Origin: Oscillospiraceae bacterium | Lineage (GTDB): Bacteria; Bacillota; Clostridia; Oscillospirales; Ruminococcaceae | Direction: 5' to 3' | NCBI GenBank assembly: GCA_017847995.1 | Contig: JAGAPB010000009.1 | Coordinates: forward strand, 1 to 35,098 | Length of the DNA: 35,098 nt | In this document: positions 22,347-31,302 of the stretch, piece after piece | Layout of the letters: each line of letters starts with the position of its first letter | Numbering within the stretch: position 1 is the stretch's first letter | The notes under the pieces: generated by a model | What the model was told of the DNA's origin: nothing | What the model saw: only the letters and a program-made list of their open reading frames with translations | The model's database searches: none | Translations under genes and position numbers: made by a program

Positions 22347-22395
22347 AAAACCGTTCCTTTCGCAAAACAATTGTAACGGATATTTTTGGTCGTAT

Positions 22396-23541
22396 TTATT
22401 CCTTGGGCAGCGAGCTTTGGCGCGAGACCGAAAGGACGACCCCCATCTGGGCCAGCAGCATGACCAGCGCCGTACCGCCATAGGAAAAGAAGGGCATGGA
22501 AATGCCGGTATTCGGTATGGTGTTGGTAACAACCGCGATGTTGAGAATGACCTGCAGGCCAAGCTGGGTGGTAAGGCCCACCGCCAGCATGGAGCCGAAG
22601 CGGTCGCGGGCTTTGGCGGCAATGGCAAAGCCGCGCCAGATCAGCAGTGCGAACAGCAGGATGATGAATACTGCCCCCACAAAGCCCAGCTCCTCGCACA
22701 CAACAGCGAAAACAAAGTCGTTCTGGGGTTCGGGCAGGTAGAGGTACTTCTGGCGGGATTGACCGATGCCCAGCCCCAGCAGCCCGCCCGAAGCGATGGC
22801 GTACAGCGACTGGAGGGTCTGGTAGCCCTTGCCCTGAGGGTCAGAGAAGGGGTCGAGCCAATAGGCAAAACGGCTGGTGGCATAGGCGATGATATCCTCA
22901 TTCATGGCGGCAAGGGCCAATCCGGCTACCCCCACAGCAGCCACAAGGGCAAACCACTTGAGGTTGCTGCCGCCGACAAACATCATAACAGCGCCGATGA
23001 GGCAGATGAGAACGGTGGCCGAAAGGTGGGGCTCCAGCATCAGCAGAACGGCAAAGACACCCAGAATGAGGGCAAAGGGCAGGATGCCGTACTTGAAGGT
23101 CTTCATCCGGGAATAGTTGACCGAGATGAGGTGGGCAAAGCTGAGCACCACCGAGAATTTGGCGAACTCGGAAGGCTGGAAGGTGGTAAAGCCCAGGTTG
23201 ATCCAGCGGTGAACGTAGTTGATCTCGGGCATGAAAAGCACCACCACCAGCAGCACCACCGTCACCGCCATAACAGGCACCACAAAGCGGTGCAGAACAT
23301 GGTAATCCACAAAGGAGACCACCATCATAACAAACACGCCCAGCACCGCAAAGAAAAGCTGGCGGGTGATAAAGTGAAAGCTGTTGTCAAAGTAATAGTA
23401 GGCATAGGCGTAGCTGGCCGAGAACATCATGACCAGGCCGCAGGTGAGAACGATGAGCACCAAAACCAAAAAGCTGGAATCCACGGTGCCTTTTTCGGCC
23501 TGCAGGGGCTGGCCTTCCTTTTTGTTTTTGAATAAGCCCAC
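22396..23541 (-). CDS. ftsW: Septal peptidoglycan polymerase FtsW (SEDS family)
   Basis: A glycosyltransferase of the SEDS family that polymerises lipid II at the septum with its partner transpeptidase. The 381 residues have about ten membrane helices. Signatures include RWINLGFTTFQPSEFAKFSVVL, GYQTLQSLYAIASGGLLGLGIGQSRQKYLYLPEPQNDFVFAVVCEELG and ISMPFFSYGGTALVMLLAQMGVVLSVSRQ. The start is a GTG at 23541 with GGAGG upstream. It directly follows mraY (37 bases); the murD gene that commonly sits here is missing. RodA or SpoVE are close relatives, but the location in dcw with the PASTA PBP favours FtsW. Confidence 0.94.
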   Translation of the reverse strand: MGLFKNKKEGQPLQAEKGTVDSSFLVLVLIVLTCGLVMMFSASYAYAYYYFDNSFHFITRQLFFAVLGVFVMMVVSFVDYHVLHRFVVPVMAVTVVLLVVVLFMPEINYVHRWINLGFTTFQPSEFAKFSVVLSFAHLISVNYSRMKTFKYGILPFALILGVFAVLLMLEPHLSATVLICLIGAVMMFVGGSNLKWFALVAAVGVAGLALAAMNEDIIAYATSRFAYWLDPFSDPQGKGYQTLQSLYAIASGGLLGLGIGQSRQKYLYLPEPQNDFVFAVVCEELGFVGAVFIILLFALLIWRGFAIAAKARDRFGSMLAVGLTTQLGLQVILNIAVVTNTIPNTGISMPFFSYGGTALVMLLAQMGVVLSVSRQSSLPKE

Positions 23542-23578
23542 GGGATCCCTCCTTCCTTTGGGTGGTGGAACAGTTTAT

Positions 23579-24592
23579 TTACAGCACAGCGGCTGCCAGA
23601 ACGGCCAGAACGCCGCCCAGGACGCCCACTGCCGAAAACATCATAACGATCTGCACCTCGGTCATGCCGCACATCTCAAAGTGATGGTGAATGGGCGACA
23701 TTTTGAAGATGCGCTTGCCATGGGTCAGCTTGAAGTAGGTGGTCTGGATGACCACCGAAAGCACCTCGCAGATAAAGACGATGCCCACAGGAACCAAAAA
23801 GATAGGCAGACCCAAACCGAAGGCGATGGCCACCAGCATACCGCCCAGGAAGAGGGAGCCGGTATCGCCCATAAACACCTTGGCGGGATAGAAGTTCCAA
23901 ACAAGGAAGCCGATGCAGCCGGCTGCCAGGGCGGCAGACATCAGGGCGGCGCCCCAAAGCTGCAGCATGGTTGCAATGACCAGGAAGGCCAGCGCAGCCA
24001 CAAACACCAGCGAAGAGGCCAGGCCGTCCAACCCGTCCGAAAGGTTTACGGCGTTGACGGTGCCGGCAATGATGATGACGATGGCAAAGGGATAGAACAG
24101 CCAGCCCAGGTCAAGCTGCCCCAGGAAGGGGATATCCACAATGGTGGAAAGGCCGCCGTTAAGCTGCATGGCGATGATGTAGGCAGCCGAAACAGCAAGC
24201 TGCATGGCCATCTTCTGCTTTGCGGTCAGGCCCATGTTCTGCTTTTTGACCACCTTGATGTAGTCATCCAAAAAGCCGATGAGACCAAACAGCAGGGCCA
24301 TGATCATGCCATAGAGCACGCGGGCGCCCATGACCGATGCGTCGGGCTGCCCGGCAAGGCCGGTGGCCTTGGCCATCCAGGGCCAGCAGACCGCCACGGC
24401 AACGGTGATGCCCAGCATAAACATGATGCCGCCCATGGTGGGGGTGCCCTGCTTTTTTTCGTGCCACTTGGGGCCAATGTCCAAAATGGTCTGGCCATAT
24501 TTGAGCTTGCGCAGCCAGGGCACCAGCACAAGGCCCGAAAGGGCGGTAACACCAAAGGCTGCCAAAGCCGCCACGATCATCCACGTATTCAT
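23579..24592 (-). CDS. mraY: Phospho-N-acetylmuramoyl-pentapeptide transferase
   Basis: Makes lipid I by moving phospho-MurNAc-pentapeptide onto undecaprenyl phosphate. The 337 residues have ten predicted membrane helices. Key residues are in FLDDYIKVVKKQNMGL (the aspartate pair), NAVNLSDGLDGLASS and the histidine-rich SPIHHHFEMCGM, plus KQGTPTMGGIMFMLG near the N-terminus. Start 24592 is the ATG of MNTWM, with AGGAG ten bases upstream; a TTG three codons earlier is too close to the ribosome site. Between murF (44 bases) and ftsW (37 bases) in the operon. Confidence 0.97.
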   Translation of the reverse strand: MNTWMIVAALAAFGVTALSGLVLVPWLRKLKYGQTILDIGPKWHEKKQGTPTMGGIMFMLGITVAVAVCWPWMAKATGLAGQPDASVMGARVLYGMIMALLFGLIGFLDDYIKVVKKQNMGLTAKQKMAMQLAVSAAYIIAMQLNGGLSTIVDIPFLGQLDLGWLFYPFAIVIIIAGTVNAVNLSDGLDGLASSLVFVAALAFLVIATMLQLWGAALMSAALAAGCIGFLVWNFYPAKVFMGDTGSLFLGGMLVAIAFGLGLPIFLVPVGIVFICEVLSVVIQTTYFKLTHGKRIFKMSPIHHHFEMCGMTEVQIVMMFSAVGVLGGVLAVLAAAVL

Positions 24593-24636
24593 ACTTCCCA
24601 AACTCCTTTTGAACCCAAACCTCTTTGGGTATTATG

Positions 24637-26004
24637 TCATTGTTCCAGCCTGGCCTGCAGGGTGCCCAGCACTTCTTCCAGCTTCATGCCGCGGCTGGCC
24701 TTGACCCAAACCACGTCGCCGGGCTGCACCTGCCCGCACAAAGCCTCGGCCAGGTCGGCCTTTTGGGCAAACCAATGGGCCTGCCGCAGGCCTGCTTCGG
24801 CGGCTCCCTGGGCGTACAGCCTGCCAAGGGGACCATAGCAAAACAGCATATCGGCGCATTGGGCCGCAAGTTTTCCGGTGCTGCGGTGGCTTTCTTCGGC
24901 AATGTGGCCCAGCTCCAGCATATCGGCCAGCACGGCGATGCGGCGGCCGCTGCAGGGGTAATCCTTCAGAGTGGTAAGGGCGGCCCGCATGGAATCGGGG
25001 CTGGCGTTGTAGCAGTCCTCCACCATGGTAACACCGCCCAGGCGCACAATATGCTGACGCATGCCGGAGGGCTGATAATCTGCCAAAGCGGCAATGCAGC
25101 GCTCGGCCGGAATGCCCAGCTTGCGCCCCACGCCAAATGCTGCCAGGGCGTTTAGCACATTGTGGCGGCCCACACAGGGGATGACCGCCTGCCATGTTTG
25201 GCCCTCGGCCATAATGACAAAGGAGGTGCTGTCCCCTTCTTCTTTTATCTCTCCGCCGCGGATGGCGCAGGCGGGATTTTCAATGCCATAAAAAATAGTT
25301 TCCAGGCGGGGTTCTTCCACGGTGGCCAGCAGGTCGTTGTCGCCGCACAGGAAGAGGGGCGCACCGTCCTCCAGCCCTTCGCAGAGTTCCAGTTTGGCCT
25401 TGAGGATATTTTCACGGCTGCCAAGGCGCTCGATGTGGGAAACACCGATGTTGGTGATGACGCCAATGGTGGGGTGCAGCGCCAAAGTGAGGTCGAGAAT
25501 TTCGCCCAGGCCCTGCATGCCCATTTCCACCACGGCGGCGCCGTGTTCTTTGGTGAGGCCATAGATGGTGGCAGGCACGCCGATCTCGTTGTTTTGGTTG
25601 CCCTGGGTTTTGTGGGTGTTGTAGCCCGCCGAAACCACACAGGCAATGAAGTCTTTGGTGGTGGTTTTGCCCACACTGCCGGTCACGGCCACCAGCTTCA
25701 GTTCGGGGAATTGGTCGCGGTAGACCGAGGCCATATCCAACAGGGCATCCTGGGTGTCCATGACCTCCAGCAGTTTATCCTGGTCCACATCCTCCACCGG
25801 CTGGTGCACCACAGCGGCAGCCGCACCCTGTTCCAGGGCAGTTTTTACAAAGCGGTGCCCGTCAAAGGTTTCGCCCTTCAGGGCGACAAACAAACAGCCG
25901 GGGGTCAGCTTGCGGGTGTCGGTGCAAATATGGGTGATGTCGGCTTCCACCGCGGTTTCGCAGCCCATTGCGGCGGCCAGCAGGGTCAGTTTTACAGCTT
26001 CCAT
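24637..26004 (-). CDS. murF: UDP-MurNAc-tripeptide--D-alanyl-D-alanine ligase
   Basis: Adds D-Ala-D-Ala to the UDP-MurNAc-tripeptide in the cytoplasm. The 455 residues have the three Mur ligase domains: an N-terminal domain with DTRKLTPGCLFVALKGETFDGHRF, the ATP-binding P-loop VTGSVGKTTTKDF followed by KTQGNQNNEIGVP typical of MurF, and a C-terminal domain from about residue 310 with EDCYNASPDSMRAAL. ATG 26004 with GAGAGGA upstream. It begins 17 bases after murE, a tight coupling with the preceding step of the same pathway. Confidence 0.97.
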   Translation of the reverse strand: MEAVKLTLLAAAMGCETAVEADITHICTDTRKLTPGCLFVALKGETFDGHRFVKTALEQGAAAAVVHQPVEDVDQDKLLEVMDTQDALLDMASVYRDQFPELKLVAVTGSVGKTTTKDFIACVVSAGYNTHKTQGNQNNEIGVPATIYGLTKEHGAAVVEMGMQGLGEILDLTLALHPTIGVITNIGVSHIERLGSRENILKAKLELCEGLEDGAPLFLCGDNDLLATVEEPRLETIFYGIENPACAIRGGEIKEEGDSTSFVIMAEGQTWQAVIPCVGRHNVLNALAAFGVGRKLGIPAERCIAALADYQPSGMRQHIVRLGGVTMVEDCYNASPDSMRAALTTLKDYPCSGRRIAVLADMLELGHIAEESHRSTGKLAAQCADMLFCYGPLGRLYAQGAAEAGLRQAHWFAQKADLAEALCGQVQPGDVVWVKASRGMKLEEVLGTLQARLEQ

Positions 26005-26021
26005 GGTCGTTCCTCTCCGGC

Positions 26022-27458
26022 TTATTGCCGATGGTTCATCAGGTTTTCCACAATGACCTTTTCATCAAAATAAATGGTCTCGTCCTTGAGCACCTGGTAA
26101 TCTTCGTGCCCCTTTCCGGCCAGAAGAAGGATATCATCCTGCCGGCGATTTTGCAAGGCCCACAAAATGGCATCGTAACGGTTGGGCATGACCACATAGG
26201 GCACATCCATCCCCTCGAAGCCCACCAGAGCATCGGCGATGATGGCGTCGGGGTCTTCGTCGCGGGGGTTATCGGAAGAAAGGATGACAAAATCGGACCC
26301 CTGGGCCACGGCCTTGGCCATTTTGGGCCGTTTGGTGGCGTCACGGTTGCCGGGGCAGCCGAACAGGGTGACGATGCGGCCCTTGGCAAAGGGGCGCAGG
26401 GCGGCCAAAATCTTTTCCAGCCCGTCGGGGGTGTGGGCAAAATCGCGGATGATCATGCCGGTTTCATCCCGGTGGATGAGTTCGGCGCGGCCCTTGACGC
26501 CGGGACAGTTGGTCAGGCTGCGGCAGACATCCTCCAGTTCCAGGCCCAGGCCCACGCAGCAGGAAATGGCCGCCATGGCGTTGGAGACCGAAAAATCGCC
26601 CGGCATGGCAAGCTTGACACGGGAGATGACCCCCATGCCCACAACGGCAAAGTTGCTGCCCAACTGGCTGGGCTGGATGTCGTTGGCGGTGTAGTCGGCG
26701 GCATTGTTGCTGGTGGAAAAGGTGACACAGGGACAATCCACCTCTTCCAGCAGGCGGCGTCCGGTGGGGTCATCCAGGTTGATGACCGCCTTTTCGCACA
26801 TGCCAAACAGCAGCTTTTTGGCCTGATAATAGTTTTCCATGGTGTGGTGGTAATCCAGGTGATCCTGGGTGAGGTTGGTGAAGACCGCTGTTTCAAAGCG
26901 GCAGCCCTCCAGGCGGCGCTGGTCCAGCCCGTGGGAGGAGGCCTCCATCACCACAAACTCGCATCCGGCCTGCACCATGCGGGCCAGGGTGCTTTGCAGC
27001 ACCATGGGGTCGGGGGTGGTGTATTTGGCGGGAATGATCATATCGCCGATCTCGGTGTAAACGGTGCCGATCAGCCCGGCCTTGTGGCCGCAGTCCTGCA
27101 GGATATGATGGATCAGGGTGGTGATGGTGGTTTTGCCGTTGGTGCCGGTAACACCCACCATTCTGATTTTCTTTGCGGGATTATCGAAAAGGTTGCAGCA
27201 GATGATGCCATAGGCGGCGCGGGTGTTTTCCACCAGCACCTGGCAATCCAAACCCAGGTCACGCTGGCAGACCACGGCGGCAGCCCCCTGTTCCACCGCT
27301 TTGGCGGCAAAGTTGTGGCTGTCCACACGCTCGCCCACAAGGCAGACAAACAGGTCGCCCGGCTTTACCTGGCGGGAATCGACCACAACCGACCCAATTT
27401 GGCGGTCGGCGGGAACTTGACTGCACTGCAGGCCTTCCAGCAACTGATATAGATTCAT
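26022..27458 (-). CDS. murE: UDP-MurNAc-tripeptide synthetase, meso-DAP type
   Basis: Adds the third amino acid of the stem peptide. The 478 residues contain SVVVDSRQVKPGDLFVC, the P-loop GVTGTNGKTTITTL, the carbamylated-lysine region, and GKGHEDYQ near the end. The specificity motif reads SSDNPRDEDPDAII; DNPR is the motif of meso-diaminopimelate-adding enzymes, whereas lysine enzymes differ. This predicts a meso-DAP peptidoglycan. The nearby nucleotide-binding-like loop is GCPGNRDATKRP, where GCGGDRD is more common. AAAGGAGG precedes ATG 27458, 28 bases after the PBP gene. Confidence 0.96.
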   Translation of the reverse strand: MNLYQLLEGLQCSQVPADRQIGSVVVDSRQVKPGDLFVCLVGERVDSHNFAAKAVEQGAAAVVCQRDLGLDCQVLVENTRAAYGIICCNLFDNPAKKIRMVGVTGTNGKTTITTLIHHILQDCGHKAGLIGTVYTEIGDMIIPAKYTTPDPMVLQSTLARMVQAGCEFVVMEASSHGLDQRRLEGCRFETAVFTNLTQDHLDYHHTMENYYQAKKLLFGMCEKAVINLDDPTGRRLLEEVDCPCVTFSTSNNAADYTANDIQPSQLGSNFAVVGMGVISRVKLAMPGDFSVSNAMAAISCCVGLGLELEDVCRSLTNCPGVKGRAELIHRDETGMIIRDFAHTPDGLEKILAALRPFAKGRIVTLFGCPGNRDATKRPKMAKAVAQGSDFVILSSDNPRDEDPDAIIADALVGFEGMDVPYVVMPNRYDAILWALQNRRQDDILLLAGKGHEDYQVLKDETIYFDEKVIVENLMNHRQ

Positions 27459-27486
27459 AAGAGGCTCCCCTCCTTTGGGAACGGCA

Positions 27487-29721
27487 TCAGCCGTCGGTAG
27501 TAAGATCCAAAAAGTCTACGGTGATAATGGTGCCGGGGGGAACGCTTTCCCCTTCGGCCGGGCTTTGGCGAACAGCCACGGCGCCGGGCAGTTCGGTGTC
27601 AACGCCCTTCACCTTGATGTTCAGTCCGGCGTTGACGATGGTGCGGTTGGCTTCGGCGCCGCTCATGCCGATGACGCCGGGTACCACCACGGTGTCTTCC
27701 TGGCTGAGCTGGTCGGTATACAGCACCACGGTGCCGCCGCGGGGAATATCCTCGCCGCTGCTGGGCACCTGGGCGATGACGGTGCCGCCGTCGCCGATGA
27801 TGCGTGCCTTCAGGGTCTTCTGGGTCAGGGCGGCCTGGGCGTCGTGGGGCACCATGCCCACATAGTTGCCCACCGTTATATCCATGTTGGCCAGTTCTTC
27901 GTCGCTATATTCGGGGTCGATGCCCAAATAGGGCAGCACCTCGGAAAGCACAGCGCCCACAACGGGGGCGGCGATGGTGGAACCAAAGGCGTTTTCCAGG
28001 GTGGGTTCATCCAGCATGATCAGGCAGACGATCTGGGGATCATCGGCCGGGGCAATGCCGACAAAAGAAAGGATGTTTTCGTCACGGCCGGTCTGGATGA
28101 GCAGGTCGATTTTTTCGGAAGTACCGGTTTTGCCGCCGATGCGGTAGCCGGGAATGGTGGCATTTCGGCCGGAGCCTTCCTTGACCACCATTTCGGTCAG
28201 GTACCGAATGGTCTCGGAGGTTTCTTCCGAAATGACCTGGCGTTTGGCTTCGGGCTGGGTGGTGGAAATGACGTTTCCTTCGGGGTCCAGCACCTGCTTG
28301 ACGATATAGGGCTGGTAGAGGGTGCCGCCGTTGACCGAGGCACACACCGCCGTGCAAAGCTGCAGGGCGCTCACCTTAAAGGTTTGGCCAAAGGAGGTGG
28401 AGGCCAGTTCCACGCCGCCTTCCTTGGTCAGGTTGGTATAGCTTTGCACCAGCCCGGCGTTGTCGGCCTCGCCCGGCAGGTCGATGCCGGTGGGCTCGGC
28501 CAGGCCGTAGCGTTCAAAGGCTTCGTAAAAATCAGCGCCGCCGATGCGGGCGCCGATGGCGATAAAGGCCGGGTTGCAGGAATTTTCGATGGCCTGGGTG
28601 AAGGTTTGCACCCCGTGGCCGGCGGCCTTCCAGCAGCCGAAGCGGTTGCCGCTTACGGTGGTGCTGCCGGTGCATTCAAAGGTATCGTTGAGGCTGGCAA
28701 CGCCGTTTTCCAGGGCGGTGGCGGCGGTAACGATCTTGAATACCGAGCCGGGTTCATAGGGGTCGCTGATGACCTTGTTGCGCCACTGGTCATACTGGGC
28801 CTGGCGCAAAAACTCGTTGTATTCCTCACTGTCCTCTTCCAGCAGTTCCAGTTGGGCCTGCTTGTTGGGGTCGCCCAGCTCCAGGGGCTTGTTGGGGTCA
28901 AAGTCGGGGGCGGTGGCCATGGCCAGCACTTCGCAGGTGTTGGCATCCATGATGATGCCGGCAGCGCCGTTCTTTACATTGTGCTCGATCACAGCCGTTT
29001 CCAGATGTTTTTCCAGATAGTGCTGGATGGTCTCGTCGATGGTCAGCACCAGGCTGTTGCCTTCCTTGGCCTCATACAGTTCCTTGTACTGGAAGTCCAG
29101 GTCGGTGCCCATGGCGTTTTGGGCCGAAACTTTGCGGCCGGGGGTTCCGGCCAGGGTTTCTTCATAGTAGGCTTCTATGCCGTAGGCGCCCTTGTTTTCG
29201 CTGCCGGTAAAGCCCAGCACCTGGGCGGCCAGGTCGCCATAGGGGTAGTAGCGCTTGGTGTCCTCTTCCAGGGTGATGCCTTTGGTGCCAAGTTGTTCGG
29301 CCAGGGCCAGCACCTTCTGGGCGGTCTCTTCTTCCACCTTATTGCCCACCAACTCGTAGTAGCGCTCCTTGTTGGCGCAGCGGGCGGCAATTTCATCTTT
29401 TTCCTTGCCCAAAATTTCGGCCAGGCCGGCGGCGATGGGCTCCACCTCTTCGTCCTCGATGTAGGCCGGCACCAGGATGACGTTCCACACGGTGGCACTG
29501 GTGGCCAGTTCCTTGCCGTTGCGGTCATAGATGGTGCCCCGGTTGGCGTTGATGGAAACCGAGCGCATCTGCTGGGCCACGGCCCGCTGCTGGTACTCCT
29601 GCCCGCCGGTGATCTGCAGCACACTCAGACGGTATATCAGCACACCCATACAAACCAGCGTCATAAACAGCATGACGAGTATCATACGTAAGCGCATTCC
29701 TTTTCCGGTGTCTTTTGCCAT
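27487..29721 (-). CDS. Class B penicillin-binding protein with PASTA domains (FtsI/PbpB/SpoVD-like)
   Basis: The septal transpeptidase that cross-links peptidoglycan beside FtsW. The 744 residues start with a basic cytoplasmic tail and one membrane anchor (about residues 10-32). Then come the dimerisation domain (NANRGTIYDRNGKELATS), the transpeptidase with the active serine in EPGSVFKIV, the SCN motif, and KTGT in YRIGGKTGTSEK. Two C-terminal PASTA repeats follow, from about residue 625 and 685 (VVVPGVIGMSGAEANRTIVNAGL). PASTA domains bind wall fragments and are typical of Gram-positive division PBPs and SpoVD. Only one such gene is here, while sporeformers often have both pbpB and spoVD. 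ATG 29721 has GGAGG upstream; the GTG at 29736 has no site. Confidence 0.93.
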   Translation of the reverse strand: MAKDTGKGMRLRMILVMLFMTLVCMGVLIYRLSVLQITGGQEYQQRAVAQQMRSVSINANRGTIYDRNGKELATSATVWNVILVPAYIEDEEVEPIAAGLAEILGKEKDEIAARCANKERYYELVGNKVEEETAQKVLALAEQLGTKGITLEEDTKRYYPYGDLAAQVLGFTGSENKGAYGIEAYYEETLAGTPGRKVSAQNAMGTDLDFQYKELYEAKEGNSLVLTIDETIQHYLEKHLETAVIEHNVKNGAAGIIMDANTCEVLAMATAPDFDPNKPLELGDPNKQAQLELLEEDSEEYNEFLRQAQYDQWRNKVISDPYEPGSVFKIVTAATALENGVASLNDTFECTGSTTVSGNRFGCWKAAGHGVQTFTQAIENSCNPAFIAIGARIGGADFYEAFERYGLAEPTGIDLPGEADNAGLVQSYTNLTKEGGVELASTSFGQTFKVSALQLCTAVCASVNGGTLYQPYIVKQVLDPEGNVISTTQPEAKRQVISEETSETIRYLTEMVVKEGSGRNATIPGYRIGGKTGTSEKIDLLIQTGRDENILSFVGIAPADDPQIVCLIMLDEPTLENAFGSTIAAPVVGAVLSEVLPYLGIDPEYSDEELANMDITVGNYVGMVPHDAQAALTQKTLKARIIGDGGTVIAQVPSSGEDIPRGGTVVLYTDQLSQEDTVVVPGVIGMSGAEANRTIVNAGLNIKVKGVDTELPGAVAVRQSPAEGESVPPGTIITVDFLDLTTDG

Positions 29722-29739
29722 TTGTGTTTCCTCCACGGC

Positions 29740-29793
29740 CCTAAATAAAAGAAAAGCTAAGAGCTAAGAAAATCATTTCCTTAACCCTTAGCT
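29740..29793 (-). terminator. Hairpin with U-rich tail inside the dcw operon, between ftsL and the PBP gene
   Basis: On the minus strand AGCTAAG (29793-29787) pairs with CTTAGCT (29761-29755), with an inner TTAAG/CTTA pairing, followed by TTTTCTTTT. It looks like a terminator or attenuator in the 86-base gap, which has no other function visible. Confidence 0.5.
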
Positions 29794-29807
29794 GATGTAA
29801 TCTTATT

Positions 29808-30302
29808 TTATTTCAGTTTCAGGTATTCCATGATTTCCCCCGCAGTACCGGAAATCATCTCCGCGCCGGTTTTTTCCTGACCCTTGGCAGTGATCTGGCT
29901 GCGGTCCTGTTCGTGCATATTCACATAAGTGATCTGGTTGGATTCCATCTTGGAAAGGCCAAGCTTGGTGGTGGCGTATTCCTCCAGCACCTGGGAGGAC
30001 CCGGCGGTGGTAAGCTGAGCCGAAAGGCGGGTGCTTTCGCTTTCCAGGGCGGTCAGGCGTGCCTCGGCGGCGCTGATCTGCGAAGAAAGCTCGGAAAGCA
30101 TCACCTGGCTGTAGATGACCATGACGATCATGACCACCAGCAGAAGCACCACCCCAACCTTGGGCAGAGGATTGGTTTTGGCCACAGGGCGGCGGTTTGT
30201 GACCACGCGCAGCTGGGGCTGTTTGGCAGCGGCAGGGGCGGCCTTGGGCGCTTCGGCCGTTTCAAAACGGGAAAAATCGTATGCAGCGTTGTTGGCAGCC
30301 AT
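29808..30302 (-). CDS. ftsL: FtsL-like division protein
   Basis: A 164-residue bitopic protein. A cytoplasmic Ala/Pro-rich N-terminus of about 47 residues (ending RRPVAKTNPLPK) leads to one membrane helix (VGVVLLLVVMIVMVIYSQVML). A coiled-coil follows (SELSSQISAAEARLTALESESTRLSAQ), with a short tail including the common ATTKLGLSKMESNQITYVNM. FtsL forms a trimer with DivIC and DivIB. Identity rests mainly on position between rsmH and the division PBP and on topology, since FtsL sequences are poorly conserved. GGAG upstream of ATG 30302; 36 bases after rsmH. Confidence 0.85.
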   Translation of the reverse strand: MAANNAAYDFSRFETAEAPKAAPAAAKQPQLRVVTNRRPVAKTNPLPKVGVVLLLVVMIVMVIYSQVMLSELSSQISAAEARLTALESESTRLSAQLTTAGSSQVLEEYATTKLGLSKMESNQITYVNMHEQDRSQITAKGQEKTGAEMISGTAGEIMEYLKLK

Positions 30303-30338
30303 GTCGTTGTCTCCTTTCCTCCAAGTTCAGGGGGTTGC

Positions 30339-31265
30339 TTAAAGTTTCTCGATGATGCGCAGCTTGGCGGACTTGCTGCGGCGGTTGTGCTCCAGCTCTT
30401 CGGCGCTGGCCACGATGGGCTTGCGGTTGATAAGCTTTGCCTTGGGCTTGTTGCCGCAGACGCACACCGGAAAATCGGGCGGGCAGGTGCAGCCCTTGCA
30501 GTAGCCGGCAAAACTTTGTTTTACGATGCGGTCTTCCAGCGAGTGGAAGGTGATGATGACAAATCTTCCGCCCGGTGCCAACCGTTCAAAGGCGGTGTTG
30601 AGGCAGCGGGTAAGGGAATCCAGCTCGCCGTTGACGGCGATGCGTATGGCCTGGAAGGTGCGCTTGGCGGGGTGGCCGCCTTCGGCGCGGGCCTTGGCCG
30701 GAATGGAAGCGTAGATGATATCCACCAACTGGGAGGTAGAGGTGAGGGGGGCCTTTTCGCGGGCCTCCACGATGTTGTGCACAATGCGGGAGGCAAACCG
30801 TTCTTCGCCGTATTCCCGCAGGATGCGCAGCAGGTCTTCGGGCGCCCAGGTGTTGACCACATCGGCTGCGCTGAGGCCGCTTTGGCTCATGCGCATATCC
30901 AGGGGGGCGTCGGCGCTGTAGGAAAAACCCCGTTCGGGGGTATCCAACTGGTGGGAAGAAACCCCAAGGTCCAGCAGGATGCCGTCCACCTGTTCAATGC
31001 CTTCCCGGTCCAGCACATTGGCCAGGTCGGCAAAATCGGTTTGGTGTACGCTTGCGGCGGGATAGGGGGCCAGCCGCTGGGATGCGATTTTAAGGGCATC
31101 GGGGTCTTTGTCCAGCGCCAGCAGGCGGCCTGTGGTCAGGCGGCGGGCGATCTGGCTGGAATGACCGGCACCTCCGGCGGTGCCGTCCACATAGATCCCA
31201 TCGGGTCGGATGGCAAGCCCCTCCAGGCATTCTTCCAGCAAAACCGGAATGTGTTCAAAATCCAC
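30339..31265 (-). CDS. rsmH: 16S rRNA (cytosine-1402-N4) methyltransferase RsmH
   Basis: Methylates C1402 of 16S rRNA (formerly MraW). The 308 residues start with HIPVLLEECLEGL and the SAM-binding DGTAGGAGHSSQIARRL. Next are DLGVSSHQLDTPERGFSY, the RTFQAIRIAVNGEL segment, and ITFHSLEDRIVKQSF, plus a cysteine-rich stretch (GYCKGCTCPPDFPVCVCG) that could bind metal. The start is GTG at 31265 with GGGAGGA upstream. It is the second gene of the dcw operon, 37 bases after mraZ, the usual position. Confidence 0.96.
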   Translation of the reverse strand: MDFEHIPVLLEECLEGLAIRPDGIYVDGTAGGAGHSSQIARRLTTGRLLALDKDPDALKIASQRLAPYPAASVHQTDFADLANVLDREGIEQVDGILLDLGVSSHQLDTPERGFSYSADAPLDMRMSQSGLSAADVVNTWAPEDLLRILREYGEERFASRIVHNIVEAREKAPLTSTSQLVDIIYASIPAKARAEGGHPAKRTFQAIRIAVNGELDSLTRCLNTAFERLAPGGRFVIITFHSLEDRIVKQSFAGYCKGCTCPPDFPVCVCGNKPKAKLINRKPIVASAEELEHNRRSKSAKLRIIEKL

Positions 31266-31302
31266 GAGGCTTGTCCTCCCTTCGTTGGAAGTAGTATGTC
31301 CC

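Noticed and set aside
19689-22376. Very long open frame on the plus strand (895 codons)
   Set aside because: Antisense to ftsQ, murA and murG; no recognisable protein and low-complexity composition typical of shadows in GC-rich DNA. The same applies to other long plus-strand frames over murE, PBP, rsmH, pyk and putP.
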